Source: UMGS1279 sp045534095 (lineage in GTDB: Bacteria; Bacillota; Clostridia; Oscillospirales; Acutalibacteraceae). Taken from it: a stretch of 15,569 nt of DNA. The translations under genes and the position numbers were made by a program. The stretch covers positions 1 through 15,569 of the forward strand of contig JAZSJA010000046.1 of NCBI GenBank assembly GCA_045534095.1, written 5' to 3'. The notes below the pieces were generated by a model that saw only the letters and a program-made list of their open reading frames with translations, was not told the origin of the DNA and did not search any database. Positions 1 to 6,785 of this stretch are shown here, one piece after another (the stretch's first letter is position 1; each line of letters begins with the position of its first letter).

Positions 1-92
1 AATCCGTGAGGATTTACTGCGTTTTTGCCTTGTGCAACAAAAAATCTTGTTCACAAAATTCTTCGACCTTAAAGATTTGGTTTTAGAGTGTA

Positions 93-147
93 TTTTGGTG
101 AAGTGGAGTTCGTAAGGCTATCGCCTATGAACGACAGTGAACCAAAA
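93..147 (+). promoter_or_regulatory. Candidate structured mRNA leader of rplS (L19)
   Basis: A two-part hairpin lies about 95 bases upstream of the rplS start. The outer stem is TTTTGGT (93-99) with ACCAAAA (141-147). The inner stems are GTTC (108-111) with GAAC (129-132) and AGGC (115-118) with GCCT (123-126), closed by a four-base loop. The internal loop next to the outer stem has GA on both sides (GGT-GA and GA-ACC), which would allow tandem sheared G-A pairs as in kink-turn RNAs, although the second stem is imperfect. Firmicutes L19 genes are known to carry autoregulatory leaders, so this could be one. I cannot match it to a specific RNA family from memory. No U-tract follows, so it is not a terminator. 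The rest of 1-241 shows no coding region I can support. Confidence 0.5.
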
Positions 148-241
148 GATGCCGAAAAACAATTCTTTAAGGCTGATTTAAGTTTAAATGTTTTGGCTTA
201 GAAGTATGAACGTCTGAAACAAATTAAGGAGGAAATTTAAA

Positions 242-586
242 ATGGATCAAATCAAAAATTTAACCGTAGGTCAACTAAAGGAGAATGCTCCCGTAATCAA
301 AATCGGTTCTACCGTTAAGGTTCACGTTAAAATTCGTGAAGGCGAAAGAGAGCGTATTCAGGTATTTGAGGGTACAGTAATTGCTCGCAACAACAGCGGC
401 ATCGCAGAAACCTTTACCGTTCGTCGTGTTTCTTATGGCGTAGGTGTTGAGCGTGTATTCCCCGTTCACTCTCCCAACGTTGATAAAGTTGAAATTGTTC
501 GCGAAGGTAAAGTTCGCCGTGCAAAACTTTACTATCTCCGTGATAGAGTTGGTAAAGCAGCTAAGGTTAAAGAGCAAATTAAATAA
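242..586 (+). CDS. rplS: 50S ribosomal protein L19
   Basis: L19 is a component of the large ribosomal subunit and lies at the interface with the 30S subunit. The 114-residue product has the family's usual length. It shows the expected core: the beta-barrel segment GSTVKVHVKIREGERERIQVF (residues 22-42), the basic stretch TVRRVSYGVGVERVFPVHSP (59-78), and the C-terminal KVRRAKLYYLRDRVGKAA (90-107). The ATG is preceded by a near-perfect AAGGAGG (226-232) nine bases upstream, as expected for a highly expressed ribosomal gene. In many Firmicutes rplS closes the rpsP-rimM-trmD-rplS operon; any such genes would lie before this window. A terminator follows directly. A long reading frame on the opposite strand is a shadow. 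Confidence 0.98.
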   Translation: MDQIKNLTVGQLKENAPVIKIGSTVKVHVKIREGERERIQVFEGTVIARNNSGIAETFTVRRVSYGVGVERVFPVHSPNVDKVEIVREGKVRRAKLYYLRDRVGKAAKVKEQIK

Positions 587-597
587 GTTTTTAAATT

Positions 598-622
598 GGG
601 GACAAGATTTGTCCCCTTTTTT
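598..622 (+). terminator. Intrinsic terminator of rplS
   Basis: A perfect 8-bp stem, GGGGACAA (598-605) with TTGTCCCC (609-616), has a three-base loop and is followed by six T residues (617-622). It begins 11 bases after the rplS stop. It should end most rplS transcripts, so lepB either depends on read-through or has its own promoter in the short gap; I see no convincing promoter there. Confidence 0.87.
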
Positions 623-656
623 GCATTATTTAGATATTTTTACAGGCGGTGAAAAG

Positions 657-1418
657 ATGAGTCAGCAAACAGGTGGAAGGGACGATAATCAAGAGTTTTA
701 CTTTGGTTCGGAGGCTTTTGTGCCATCAAGCAAAAAGGGCGATTTCAACGATTTCTTTAATGAGGCAGAGTCGCAATTTGAGGAGCCGGTTTACAAAGCC
801 CCAAAAAGAAAATTTGGAAGAAATAAAGTTGAGGGCGAAAAAAATCCTAAACACAGTTTGCTTACAACCGTGTTTGAATGGCTTGACGTTGTTGTTGCAT
901 CGGTTGTAGTGGTTGTGGTTTTGTTCACCTTTGTTTTCAGAATGGTGGCAATTGACGGAGACTCTATGAACGACACCCTGTTTAATGGTGAGCGAATTAT
1001 AATTTCAAATATGTTTTATGAGCCTCAGCGTGGCGATATAGTGGTTATATCCCGTAATTATGATAATTCCGCTAATGAAAATGATCATAAGCAACCTATA
1101 ATCAAGCGTGTTGTTGCTGTAGAGGGCGATACGGTGGATATTGATTTTGAAACCGGAATCGTTTATGTAAATGGCGAAGCCGAAACCGAAAAATTTTATG
1201 CAGATTGCATTAAAGAGCCGATCAACACGGTAAATAAAAATAATGGTGTTGATTTCCCGCTTATCGTTAATGAAAATTGTGTTTTTGTGCTCGGCGATAA
1301 TCGCAATAATTCTTTGGATAGTCGTTCAAAAGAAATTGGTCAAGTAAACGTTAAATATATTTTAGGCCGGGCTGTACTTCGTATTTTCCCTTTAAATAAA
1401 TTCGGAGGTATTGGTTAA
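657..1418 (+). CDS. lepB: Type I signal peptidase
   Basis: This membrane serine protease (family S26) removes signal peptides from exported proteins, with its active site on the outer face of the membrane. The 253-residue protein has an unusually long, acidic and aromatic cytoplasmic N-terminus (1-65). One Val-rich transmembrane helix follows (about 72-97). The catalytic Ser is Ser103 in GDSMNDTL, the general-base Lys is Lys150 in KRVVAVEGD, and the conserved GDN (213-215) and SLDSR (219-223) boxes are present. The open frame extends upstream to 444, through the end of rplS and its terminator, so I chose the ATG at 657, which has AGGCGGT six bases upstream. It abuts rbgA with no gap (TAA then ATG), which implies coupled expression. 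It could process the large secreted protein at the end of this window. Confidence 0.94.
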   Translation: MSQQTGGRDDNQEFYFGSEAFVPSSKKGDFNDFFNEAESQFEEPVYKAPKRKFGRNKVEGEKNPKHSLLTTVFEWLDVVVASVVVVVVLFTFVFRMVAIDGDSMNDTLFNGERIIISNMFYEPQRGDIVVISRNYDNSANENDHKQPIIKRVVAVEGDTVDIDFETGIVYVNGEAETEKFYADCIKEPINTVNKNNGVDFPLIVNENCVFVLGDNRNNSLDSRSKEIGQVNVKYILGRAVLRIFPLNKFGGIG

Positions 1419-2303
1419 ATGAGCGAAGGAACTGTTATTCAATGGTTTCCGGGTCATATGGCGAAAACACGCCGTAAAATAACAGAAAGTTTATCCCTGG
1501 TAGATGCAGTGGTAGAAATCACTGATGCCAGAATACCTGTCAGTAGCCGTAATCCGGAACTGGCGGGTATCGTTGTAAATAAACCACTTATTATTTTGCT
1601 TAATAAAAGTGATATGGCCGACCCAACCGAAACCGCTAAATGGATCAAAAAACTTTCAAATGAAGGTATTACTGCACTTGCTATGGATTGCCGTTCCGGT
1701 AAAGGAGTAAACGCATTTCCTGCTGCAGTAAGAGAGGTTTTGAAGGATAAAATTGAACAAAATAAAGCCAAGGGTATGGTAGGTAAAACTCTTAGAATTA
1801 TGGTAGTTGGCATACCAAACGTTGGCAAATCTTCCTTTATAAATCGTCTTACCAAATCGGGTAAGGCAAAGGTGGAGGATAGGCCGGGTGTTACTCGCTC
1901 TAACCAATGGTTTAAGGTGGATAATGGATTAGAACTTTTGGATACTCCGGGTGTGTTGTGGCCTAAATTTGATGATCCCGTTGTTGGTGTAAGACTTGCC
2001 TCTACCGGTGCCGTAAAGGATTCGGTAATGGATATTGAAACCTTGGCTGTTAATTTTATAAATGAGGTTAAATATCGTTATGGTCACCTTTTGGAAGAAA
2101 GATATAAATTTACTTTGGATATAGAGGCCGAAGCCTATGATATTTTATGTGAAATAGGCCGAAAAAGAGGTATGGTAATTCGTGGCGGTGAAATTGATAC
2201 CGAACGTGCTGCAGTAATGCTGATGGATGAATATAGAGCAGGCAAAATAGGCAGAACTACTTTGGATAGTGCAGACGAAAAAGGAGAAGATGTTGATGCC
2301 TGA
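1419..2303 (+). CDS. rbgA: Ribosome biogenesis GTPase RbgA (YlqF)
   Basis: RbgA is a circularly permuted GTPase that drives late assembly of the 50S subunit in Firmicutes. The 294-residue product begins with the family signature IQWFPGHMAKTRR (7-19), in which His13 corresponds to the catalytic His of the B. subtilis protein. The G motifs run in the permuted order G4-G5-G1-G2-G3: NKSD (62-65), a G5-like DCRSGKG (90-96), GIPNVGKSS (131-139), Thr159 in GVTRS, and DTPG (175-178). A helical C-terminal RNA-binding domain follows (about 200-280), and the tail is acidic. GGAGGT (1404-1409) lies nine bases before the ATG. The gene sits directly after lepB, and its last 8 bases overlap rnhB, as in the B. 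subtilis ylqF-rnhB pair. Confidence 0.96.
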   Translation: MSEGTVIQWFPGHMAKTRRKITESLSLVDAVVEITDARIPVSSRNPELAGIVVNKPLIILLNKSDMADPTETAKWIKKLSNEGITALAMDCRSGKGVNAFPAAVREVLKDKIEQNKAKGMVGKTLRIMVVGIPNVGKSSFINRLTKSGKAKVEDRPGVTRSNQWFKVDNGLELLDTPGVLWPKFDDPVVGVRLASTGAVKDSVMDIETLAVNFINEVKYRYGHLLEERYKFTLDIEAEAYDILCEIGRKRGMVIRGGEIDTERAAVMLMDEYRAGKIGRTTLDSADEKGEDVDA

Positions 2304-2892
2304 TTACAGTTATGAAATTTCCGCTAAAGAAAAAGGATATAAATTTATTTGCGGTGTAGATGAGGCAGGCAGAGGCCCTCTTGCGGGACCTGTGTGTGCT
2401 GCTGCAGTTATTTTACCCGAAGGGGCTGTTATTGAGGGGCTTAATGATTCTAAAAAACTTAGCGAGAAAAAGCGAGAAGCGTTGTTTGATGTGGTTAAAG
2501 AGACTGCCGTTGCTTGGTCGGTTGCCTTTGCATCGGTAGAAGAAATAGAAGAACATAATATTTTAAACGCCACGTTTATCGCAATGAATCGCGCCATTGA
2601 CGGTTTGAAAATTAATGCGGATTTTGCTTTTGTAGATGGTAACAGAGTACCAAAGGATATAAAAATTCCTTGCGAAACCGTTGTTAAAGGTGATTCTCTT
2701 TCTATGTCTATTGCGGCCGCATCCATTCTTGCAAAGGTTACCCGTGACAGGCTTATGTTGGAATTGGATGAAAAATATCCTGTTTATGAATTTAAAAAAC
2801 ATAAGGGGTATGGTACTGCTTTACATATGGATTTAATTAGAAAATACGGGCCTTCGGAATGTCATCGTCCGAGTTTTCTTAAAAAATTATGA
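2296..2892 (+). CDS. rnhB: Ribonuclease HII
   Basis: RNase HII cleaves the RNA strand of RNA/DNA hybrids and starts removal of single ribonucleotides misincorporated in DNA. The 198-residue protein has the diagnostic GVDEAGRGPLAGPV (20-33), supplying Asp22 and Glu23. The other two metal ligands are Asp114 in FVDGNR and Asp151 in KVTRDR. The C-terminal HKGYGTALHMDLIRKYGPS block (169-187) is typical. Earlier in-frame starts exist at 2269 and 2290. I prefer ATG 2296 because AAGGAG (2281-2286) lies nine bases before it, against three bases for 2290. It overlaps the end of rbgA by 8 bases, and its stop overlaps the yraN start as ATGA, so translation is probably coupled through all three genes. Confidence 0.95.
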   Translation: MPDYSYEISAKEKGYKFICGVDEAGRGPLAGPVCAAAVILPEGAVIEGLNDSKKLSEKKREALFDVVKETAVAWSVAFASVEEIEEHNILNATFIAMNRAIDGLKINADFAFVDGNRVPKDIKIPCETVVKGDSLSMSIAAASILAKVTRDRLMLELDEKYPVYEFKKHKGYGTALHMDLIRKYGPSECHRPSFLKKL

Positions 2893-3257
2893 GTATGATT
2901 TCAAGTTATGCTCTAGGTAGAGCAGGAGAGGAATTTGCCTGTGAATTTTTAAAAGAACAAGGCTTTTTTATAGCTGCCAGGAATTATAGGTCTGAGCGTG
3001 GTGAGATTGATATTATTGCCGAAAGCCGCGAAGAGCTTTTGTTTGTAGAGGTAAAACTTCGTAATTCTGAAATTGGGTATATGCCCCGTGAAGCGGTTAC
3101 CTTTAATAAGCAACAACGTATTATTCACGCGGCACAAAATTTTATTTTTCGCAGTAAAAATCAACTTCCCTTTAGGTTTGATATAATAGAAATTGTAATG
3201 AACGAGCGTTTAGATTTAAAAGATGCAGACGTAAATTGGATTAAAAATGCTTTTTAG
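2889..3257 (+). CDS. yraN: UPF0102 (YraN) family protein, nuclease-like fold
   Basis: The 122-residue protein matches the YraN/UPF0102 family, which has a restriction-endonuclease-like fold and no well-established function. The family's signature acidic and basic residues are present: RAGEEFACEFL (11-21), the ERGEIDII motif (36-43, Asp41) and FVEVK (52-56, Glu54 and Lys56). This is the arrangement of a PD-(D/E)xK metal site. The start overlaps the rnhB stop as ATGA, and no good ribosome-binding site lies upstream, which fits translational coupling. A second Met at codon 3 is an alternative start. Placement next to rnhB is common in bacteria and has been taken to suggest a role in DNA repair or recombination; that is inference only. 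Confidence 0.92.
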   Translation: MSMISSYALGRAGEEFACEFLKEQGFFIAARNYRSERGEIDIIAESREELLFVEVKLRNSEIGYMPREAVTFNKQQRIIHAAQNFIFRSKNQLPFRFDIIEIVMNERLDLKDADVNWIKNAF

Positions 3258-3274
3258 TTAAAGGAGCGATTTTT

Positions 3275-4147
3275 ATTAACTTTTTTGATTTGCATGCCGA
3301 TGTTCCCTTGGTTCTAGATTCAAATAATCCTGATTCTTCCGTTGTGGATTTGTGTACCAATTCTTTTGAGAATTTCATACAAGTTATGGCTATATTTTTA
3401 AGAGATAATGAGGCAAATCCTTTGGCCACCTACAACAGAAGATTAAAATTAACTAAAGATTATTTGAAAAAGTGTAAGTTTCCTCTTTTGGGGAAATCGT
3501 TAAATACTTCAGGAGCTCTCCTTTCTGTAGAAAACGCAGGATTTTTAGCTGAAGATATGAATTTATTGTATAAGCTAAAAGAAGATGGCATATCTTTTTT
3601 GAGCCTCACTTGGAATGGCGATAACGCATTAGCCTCGGGCGCTAATGGAAGTGGCGGAATTACCAATAAGGGTAGAGAGATAATTAAAATGATGAATGAG
3701 TTGGGGATGGCACTTGATATCTCTCATCTTAGCCATAAAGCTGCTATGGAGGGAATCGAACTTGCTAATAATGTACTCGCATCCCATTCTGCTCTTTTTT
3801 CTTTAAACCGGCATAATCGAAACATCAAGGACGAGGCGTTACGTTTTCTCAAACAAAAACAGGGCATTATCGGTCTTTGTTTTTATCCTTTGTTTTTAGG
3901 TGGAGAAAATGTCAAAGAAAGGCTTGTAAATTCCGTTGAACATTTAATTTCTTTAGGTCTGGAAAACAATATTGCCATCGGTACCGATTTCGACGGTGCA
4001 AAAATGTCTTTGGAGCTTGGTAAAACTGCTCATATTTCAAGGCTTTGCAAAGATTTTTATGGTTATGGATTTAAAAAATCAACTATTCAAGCAATTTTTT
4101 ATGAAAATGCTATTGCTTTTTTTAATAAAATGTGTGAAAATAAATAG
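3275..4147 (+). CDS. M19-family membrane dipeptidase, probable ATT start
   Basis: This is a zinc-dependent dipeptidase homologue of the renal dipeptidase family (M19, amidohydrolase fold), which cleaves dipeptides including D-amino-acid forms. From the proposed start the protein has 290 residues. The metal ligands are visible: HxD (His7, Asp9), Glu86 in SVENAG, His151 in DISHLSH, His171 in ASHS, and the DFDG acid residues (Asp238/Asp240). RHNRN (179-183) matches the family's substrate-side block. No ATG or GTG precedes the HxD motif. The only standard alternative, TTG at 3290, lies 23 bases after the Shine-Dalgarno sequence and would put His at position 2. ATT at 3275 lies eight bases after AAAGGAG (3260-3266) and gives INFFDLHADVP, the usual N-terminus of clostridial homologues with Ile codon in place of Met. 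No signal peptide is seen, so it is probably cytoplasmic despite the family name. Confidence 0.88.
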   Translation: MNFFDLHADVPLVLDSNNPDSSVVDLCTNSFENFIQVMAIFLRDNEANPLATYNRRLKLTKDYLKKCKFPLLGKSLNTSGALLSVENAGFLAEDMNLLYKLKEDGISFLSLTWNGDNALASGANGSGGITNKGREIIKMMNELGMALDISHLSHKAAMEGIELANNVLASHSALFSLNRHNRNIKDEALRFLKQKQGIIGLCFYPLFLGGENVKERLVNSVEHLISLGLENNIAIGTDFDGAKMSLELGKTAHISRLCKDFYGYGFKKSTIQAIFYENAIAFFNKMCENK

Positions 4148-4159
4148 TTGTAAATAATA

Positions 4160-4173
4160 TGCGATTTTTCGCG
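4160..4173. promoter_or_regulatory. Palindrome upstream of thrC, possible operator
   Basis: The 14-mer TGCGATTTTTCGCG contains GCGA and TCGC arms around a T-rich centre and lies 20 bases before the thrC start. It matches a second palindrome at 5933-5946 at 12 of 14 positions. It could be a protein-binding site or a weak mRNA hairpin. No regulator is identified. Confidence 0.35.
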
Positions 4174-4193
4174 TTATAAATATGGAGGATGCT

Positions 4194-5681
4194 ATGAATT
4201 ATATTAGTACTCGTGATAACAGTATAAAGGTTTCAGCCGCTTCCGCAATTGCTAAAGGCATTTCGGCAGAGGGTGGCCTTTTTGTGCCTGAGAATATTCC
4301 GGTATTAACTAAGGAAGATTTTTCTGCTCTTTGTAAAATGGAATATCCCGCACGTGCTTCGTTTATTTTAGGTAAATTTTTAGGAGATTTCACTACTGCT
4401 GAGGTTGACCATTGCACTAACGGTGCATATGTTAAAACCTTTGATGATAATAAGCCCGCACCTCTTCACAATCTTTATGGTGAAGTTCAAATTTTAGAGC
4501 TTTGGCACGGTCCTACTTGTGCGTTTAAAGATTTAGCCCTTCAAATCTTACCCTTCTTACTTACCACTTCTGCTTCTAAGGTGTCGGGTGGTAAAAAAAC
4601 CGTTATTTTGGTTGCAACCTCCGGTGATACCGGTAAAGCGGCTTTGGAAGGCTTTAAGGATGTTGAGGGCACTGATATAATGGTATTTTATCCAAGTGAT
4701 GGCGTAAGCCCTATGCAGAAACTTCAAATGGATACTCAAGAGGGTAAAAACGTTTGCGTTTATGCTATTAAAGGTAATTTTGATGACGCTCAGTCAGGCG
4801 TTAAACGCATTTTCACCGATCCCGAGATTGCCGAAAAACTAAACAAAAACAATATGCTGTTTTCTAGTGCTAACTCGATTAACTGGGGTAGACTTGCACC
4901 ACAAATTGTTTACTACGTATCTGCATATTGTGATCTTTTGAACGAGGGAAAAAATCCTGAAGATGGTTTTAACGTTGCCGTTCCAACAGGTAATTTTGGC
5001 AATATTCTTGCTGCTTATTATGCAAAACTTATGGGTGTTCCCGTTGCAAAACTTATTTGTGCTTCAAATGCCAATAAGGTTCTTACAGATTTCCTTGAAA
5101 CAGGTGTGTATGATCGTAATCGTTCTTTTTACACTACAATTTCTCCCTCAATGGATATCCTCATTTCCAGTAACTTAGAGCGTATGCTTTTTGAAATTAG
5201 TGATCGCGATGATAAAAAGACTTCAAATTGGCAAAAATCTCTTAAAGAAACCGGTAAATATCAGATAGATGCTGAGGTTAAGGCCAAACTGGATGATCTT
5301 TTCTACGGTGGATTCTGCGATGACGAAAAAACCAAAGAAACAATTAAAATGGTTTACGATAAATATGGTTATCTTTGTGATACTCATACTGCCGTTGCTA
5401 TTGCAGTTTATGAGGATTATAAAGCAAAGACGGGAGATGAAAGACCTGTTGTTATAGCCTCTACTGCCAGTCCTTATAAGTTCGCAGCAAGCGTGCTTGA
5501 GGCACTTGGCGAAAAAGCATCAAAGGATGAATTTGAAACTGTTGAGCAGTTAAGTAAGCTAACAAACACCAATCCTCCTGCACCTATTAAGGCACTGCGT
5601 GGTAAAGAGGTTCGCTTTAATAATTTATGTGAGCCCGAAACTATGGATAATGCGGTTTTGAATTATCTTGGTATTAAATAA
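4194..5681 (+). CDS. thrC: Threonine synthase
   Basis: This PLP enzyme converts O-phosphohomoserine to L-threonine and phosphate, the last step of threonine synthesis. The 495-residue length fits the longer E. coli/yeast-type class. The N-terminal domain MNYISTRDNS...GLFVPE (1-33) is typical. The PLP-binding Lys is Lys112 in the motif HGPTCAFKDLALQ (105-117). The phosphate-binding loop is TSGDTGKAA (142-150), and PTGNFGNI (264-271) is the second cofactor motif. SSANSINWGRLAPQ (224-237) is another family block. I chose ATG 4194 rather than 4182 because GGAGG (4184-4188) ends five bases before it and overlaps the earlier ATG. It follows the dipeptidase gene after 46 bases and may be co-transcribed. 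No other threonine-pathway gene is in the window, and no T-box is visible upstream. Confidence 0.96.
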   Translation: MNYISTRDNSIKVSAASAIAKGISAEGGLFVPENIPVLTKEDFSALCKMEYPARASFILGKFLGDFTTAEVDHCTNGAYVKTFDDNKPAPLHNLYGEVQILELWHGPTCAFKDLALQILPFLLTTSASKVSGGKKTVILVATSGDTGKAALEGFKDVEGTDIMVFYPSDGVSPMQKLQMDTQEGKNVCVYAIKGNFDDAQSGVKRIFTDPEIAEKLNKNNMLFSSANSINWGRLAPQIVYYVSAYCDLLNEGKNPEDGFNVAVPTGNFGNILAAYYAKLMGVPVAKLICASNANKVLTDFLETGVYDRNRSFYTTISPSMDILISSNLERMLFEISDRDDKKTSNWQKSLKETGKYQIDAEVKAKLDDLFYGGFCDDEKTKETIKMVYDKYGYLCDTHTAVAIAVYEDYKAKTGDERPVVIASTASPYKFAASVLEALGEKASKDEFETVEQLSKLTNTNPPAPIKALRGKEVRFNNLCEPETMDNAVLNYLGIK

Positions 5682-5687
5682 GTAAAA

Positions 5688-5727
5688 TATAAAATCACAA
5701 ACGGCGTGCGGAGAATTCCGCACGCCG
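5688..5727 (-). terminator. Strong hairpin between convergent genes, terminator on the minus strand
   Basis: A perfect 11-bp GC-rich stem, CGGCGTGCGGA (5702-5712) with TCCGCACGCCG (5717-5727), encloses a GAAT loop. On the minus strand it is followed by a T-rich run (complement of 5688-5701), so it can terminate the DUF1540 gene, whose stop is 14 bases away. On the plus strand no T-tract follows, so for thrC it would be an imperfect terminator or a 3'-end protecting hairpin. Confidence 0.75.
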
Positions 5728-5741
5728 CTAACACAATAAAG

Positions 5742-5906
5742 TTAGTTCTTAGCCTTAAATGTGTTACAGCAGGTGTCGGTTGTACAACTGCAACAACTAC
5801 AAGGACCTACTTCAATGTGACCTGCCTCACAAGCGTTATTTTTTGCGTGATAAACGCAATTGGTAACATTACATTTAATACCTGAAATTTCCTGTTTGTT
5901 TTCCAT
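5742..5906 (-). CDS. Small Cys-rich DUF1540 protein
   Basis: The 54-residue product matches the DUF1540 pattern: an early CNVTNCVYH motif (12-20), a third Cys (26), the stretch AGHIEVGP (28-35), and a closing Thr-x-Cys-x-x-x-Phe (TCCNTF, 45-50). It has nine cysteines (12, 17, 26, 36, 38, 39, 41, 46, 47), including a dense CSCCSC run, so metal binding is likely but unproven. DUF1540 proteins are common in spore-forming Firmicutes and have no firmly known function. The frame stays open upstream to 6050. I start it at the ATG at 5906, because AAAGGAG (complement of 5915-5921) lies eight bases upstream. It converges with thrC and diverges from the metallophosphoesterase gene. Confidence 0.88.
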   Translation of the reverse strand: MENKQEISGIKCNVTNCVYHAKNNACEAGHIEVGPCSCCSCTTDTCCNTFKAKN

Positions 5907-5932
5907 TTTTATTGCTCCTTTGAGTTTAATAA

Positions 5933-5946
5933 TGCGAATTTTCGCA
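5933..5946. promoter_or_regulatory. Palindrome between divergent genes, possible operator
   Basis: TGCGAATTTTCGCA is an inverted repeat with 6-bp arms (TGCGAA/TTCGCA) around TT. It sits in the 88-base gap between the minus-strand DUF1540 gene and the plus-strand metallophosphoesterase gene, a natural place for a shared operator. It closely resembles the site at 4160-4173. Which protein might bind it is unknown. I could not place convincing -35/-10 boxes for either flanking gene. Confidence 0.4.
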
Positions 5947-5994
5947 AAACTATTATGTGTAATAATTTTGATTTTAATCATCGGGAGGTGTGTT

Positions 5995-6672
5995 ATGGCT
6001 TTATTTGCAATATCAGATTTACATCTTTCTCTTTCAACCAATAAACCCATGACCGTCTTTCGTGGGTGGGAAAATTATACCGAAAGAATTGAGAGTAATT
6101 GGCGAAGGCTAATAAAAGATGAAGATACGGTGATTTTGCCGGGTGATTTTTCTTGGGGGTTAAAGCTAACTGAAACTCTTGAGGATTTTAAGTTTTTGGA
6201 CTCCTTGCCGGGCAAAAAAATTCTTTTAAAGGGAAATCACGATTTATGGTGGAGTACCGTAAAAAAAGTTAATGAATTTTTCGGTGAGAACGATATAAAA
6301 TCTGTACAACTTCTCTTTAACAATGCCTTTAAAATCGGTGAGCGTGTCATCTGTGGAACAAGAGGTTGGTTTTATGACCAAAGCGAGGACGATAAAATCC
6401 GAAAACGTGAGGTTGGAAGATTACGTTTATCATTAGAAGCTGCCGAAGAAATAGGTGGCGAAAAGATAGTCTTTTTGCATTATCCACCTGTTTATGGTGA
6501 GTATATTTCTAACGATATTATTTCGGTTTTGAAGGAGTTTAATATCACTACAGTTTACCATGGACATATTCATGGAAGTGGTTTTAATAACGCAATTTCG
6601 GATTTTGAGGGTATAAAATTCAAATTAATTTCGGCTGATTGCATAGATTTTACCCCATTTTTAATCGTTTGA
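5995..6672 (+). CDS. Calcineurin-like metallophosphoesterase
   Basis: The 225-residue protein is a two-metal phosphoesterase of the calcineurin superfamily. The metal-binding blocks are complete and in order: DLH (Asp8, His10), GD (Gly50, Asp51), GNHD (80-83), His162 in FLHYPP, and GHIH (His191, His193). The block DFSWGLKLTETLEDFKFLD (51-69) resembles clostridial proteins annotated as predicted phosphohydrolases; the substrate cannot be told from the sequence. No signal peptide or membrane helix is present once the start is set at ATG 5995, which has GGAGG (5984-5988) six bases upstream. The longer frame from 5860 would add a hydrophobic N-terminus but runs through the DUF1540 coding region and the palindrome, so I reject it. 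No terminator hairpin follows; the 3' gap is very A-rich. Confidence 0.9.
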   Translation: MALFAISDLHLSLSTNKPMTVFRGWENYTERIESNWRRLIKDEDTVILPGDFSWGLKLTETLEDFKFLDSLPGKKILLKGNHDLWWSTVKKVNEFFGENDIKSVQLLFNNAFKIGERVICGTRGWFYDQSEDDKIRKREVGRLRLSLEAAEEIGGEKIVFLHYPPVYGEYISNDIISVLKEFNITTVYHGHIHGSGFNNAISDFEGIKFKLISADCIDFTPFLIV

Positions 6673-6744
6673 ATGAGAAAAACATAAAAAATTAAAAAAT
6701 ATTAAAAAAAATTACTAAAATTAGTGGAAAAATTTTCAAATATA

Positions 6745-6753
6745 TGGTATAGT
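6745..6753 (+). promoter_or_regulatory. Extended -10 promoter of tig
   Basis: TGGTATAGT contains TG-N-TATAGT, an extended -10 element one base away from the TATAAT consensus. No good -35 box lies 17 bases upstream, where the sequence is close to TGGAAA, which is acceptable for extended -10 promoters. Transcription would begin near 6760, 25 bases before the trigger-factor ATG. The preceding 6673-6740 stretch is strongly AT-rich and could act as an UP-like element. Confidence 0.55.
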
Positions 6754-6785
6754 ATTTTTTGAACATTTCTGTGGAGGTTTACACA

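Noticed and set aside
1..14. Small hairpin AATCC/GGATT at the window start
   Set aside because: Only five pairs, no T-run directly after it and truncated by the window edge; not enough to call a terminator.
47..76. Possible rplS promoter, TTGTTC with TAAAGA at 17-base spacing
   Set aside because: The -10 box matches the consensus poorly; not supportable beside many AT-rich alternatives.
275..577. 100-codon open frame on the minus strand across rplS
   Set aside because: It mirrors a strongly conserved ribosomal gene, has no ribosome-binding site, and its translation resembles no protein family.
444..656. Upstream extension of lepB
   Set aside because: It would run out of frame through rplS and across a terminator; the family starts at the ATG at 657.
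5860..5994. Upstream extension of the metallophosphoesterase, giving a hydrophobic N-terminus
   Set aside because: It overlaps the DUF1540 gene on the other strand, and a good ribosome-binding site supports ATG 5995 just before the DLH motif.
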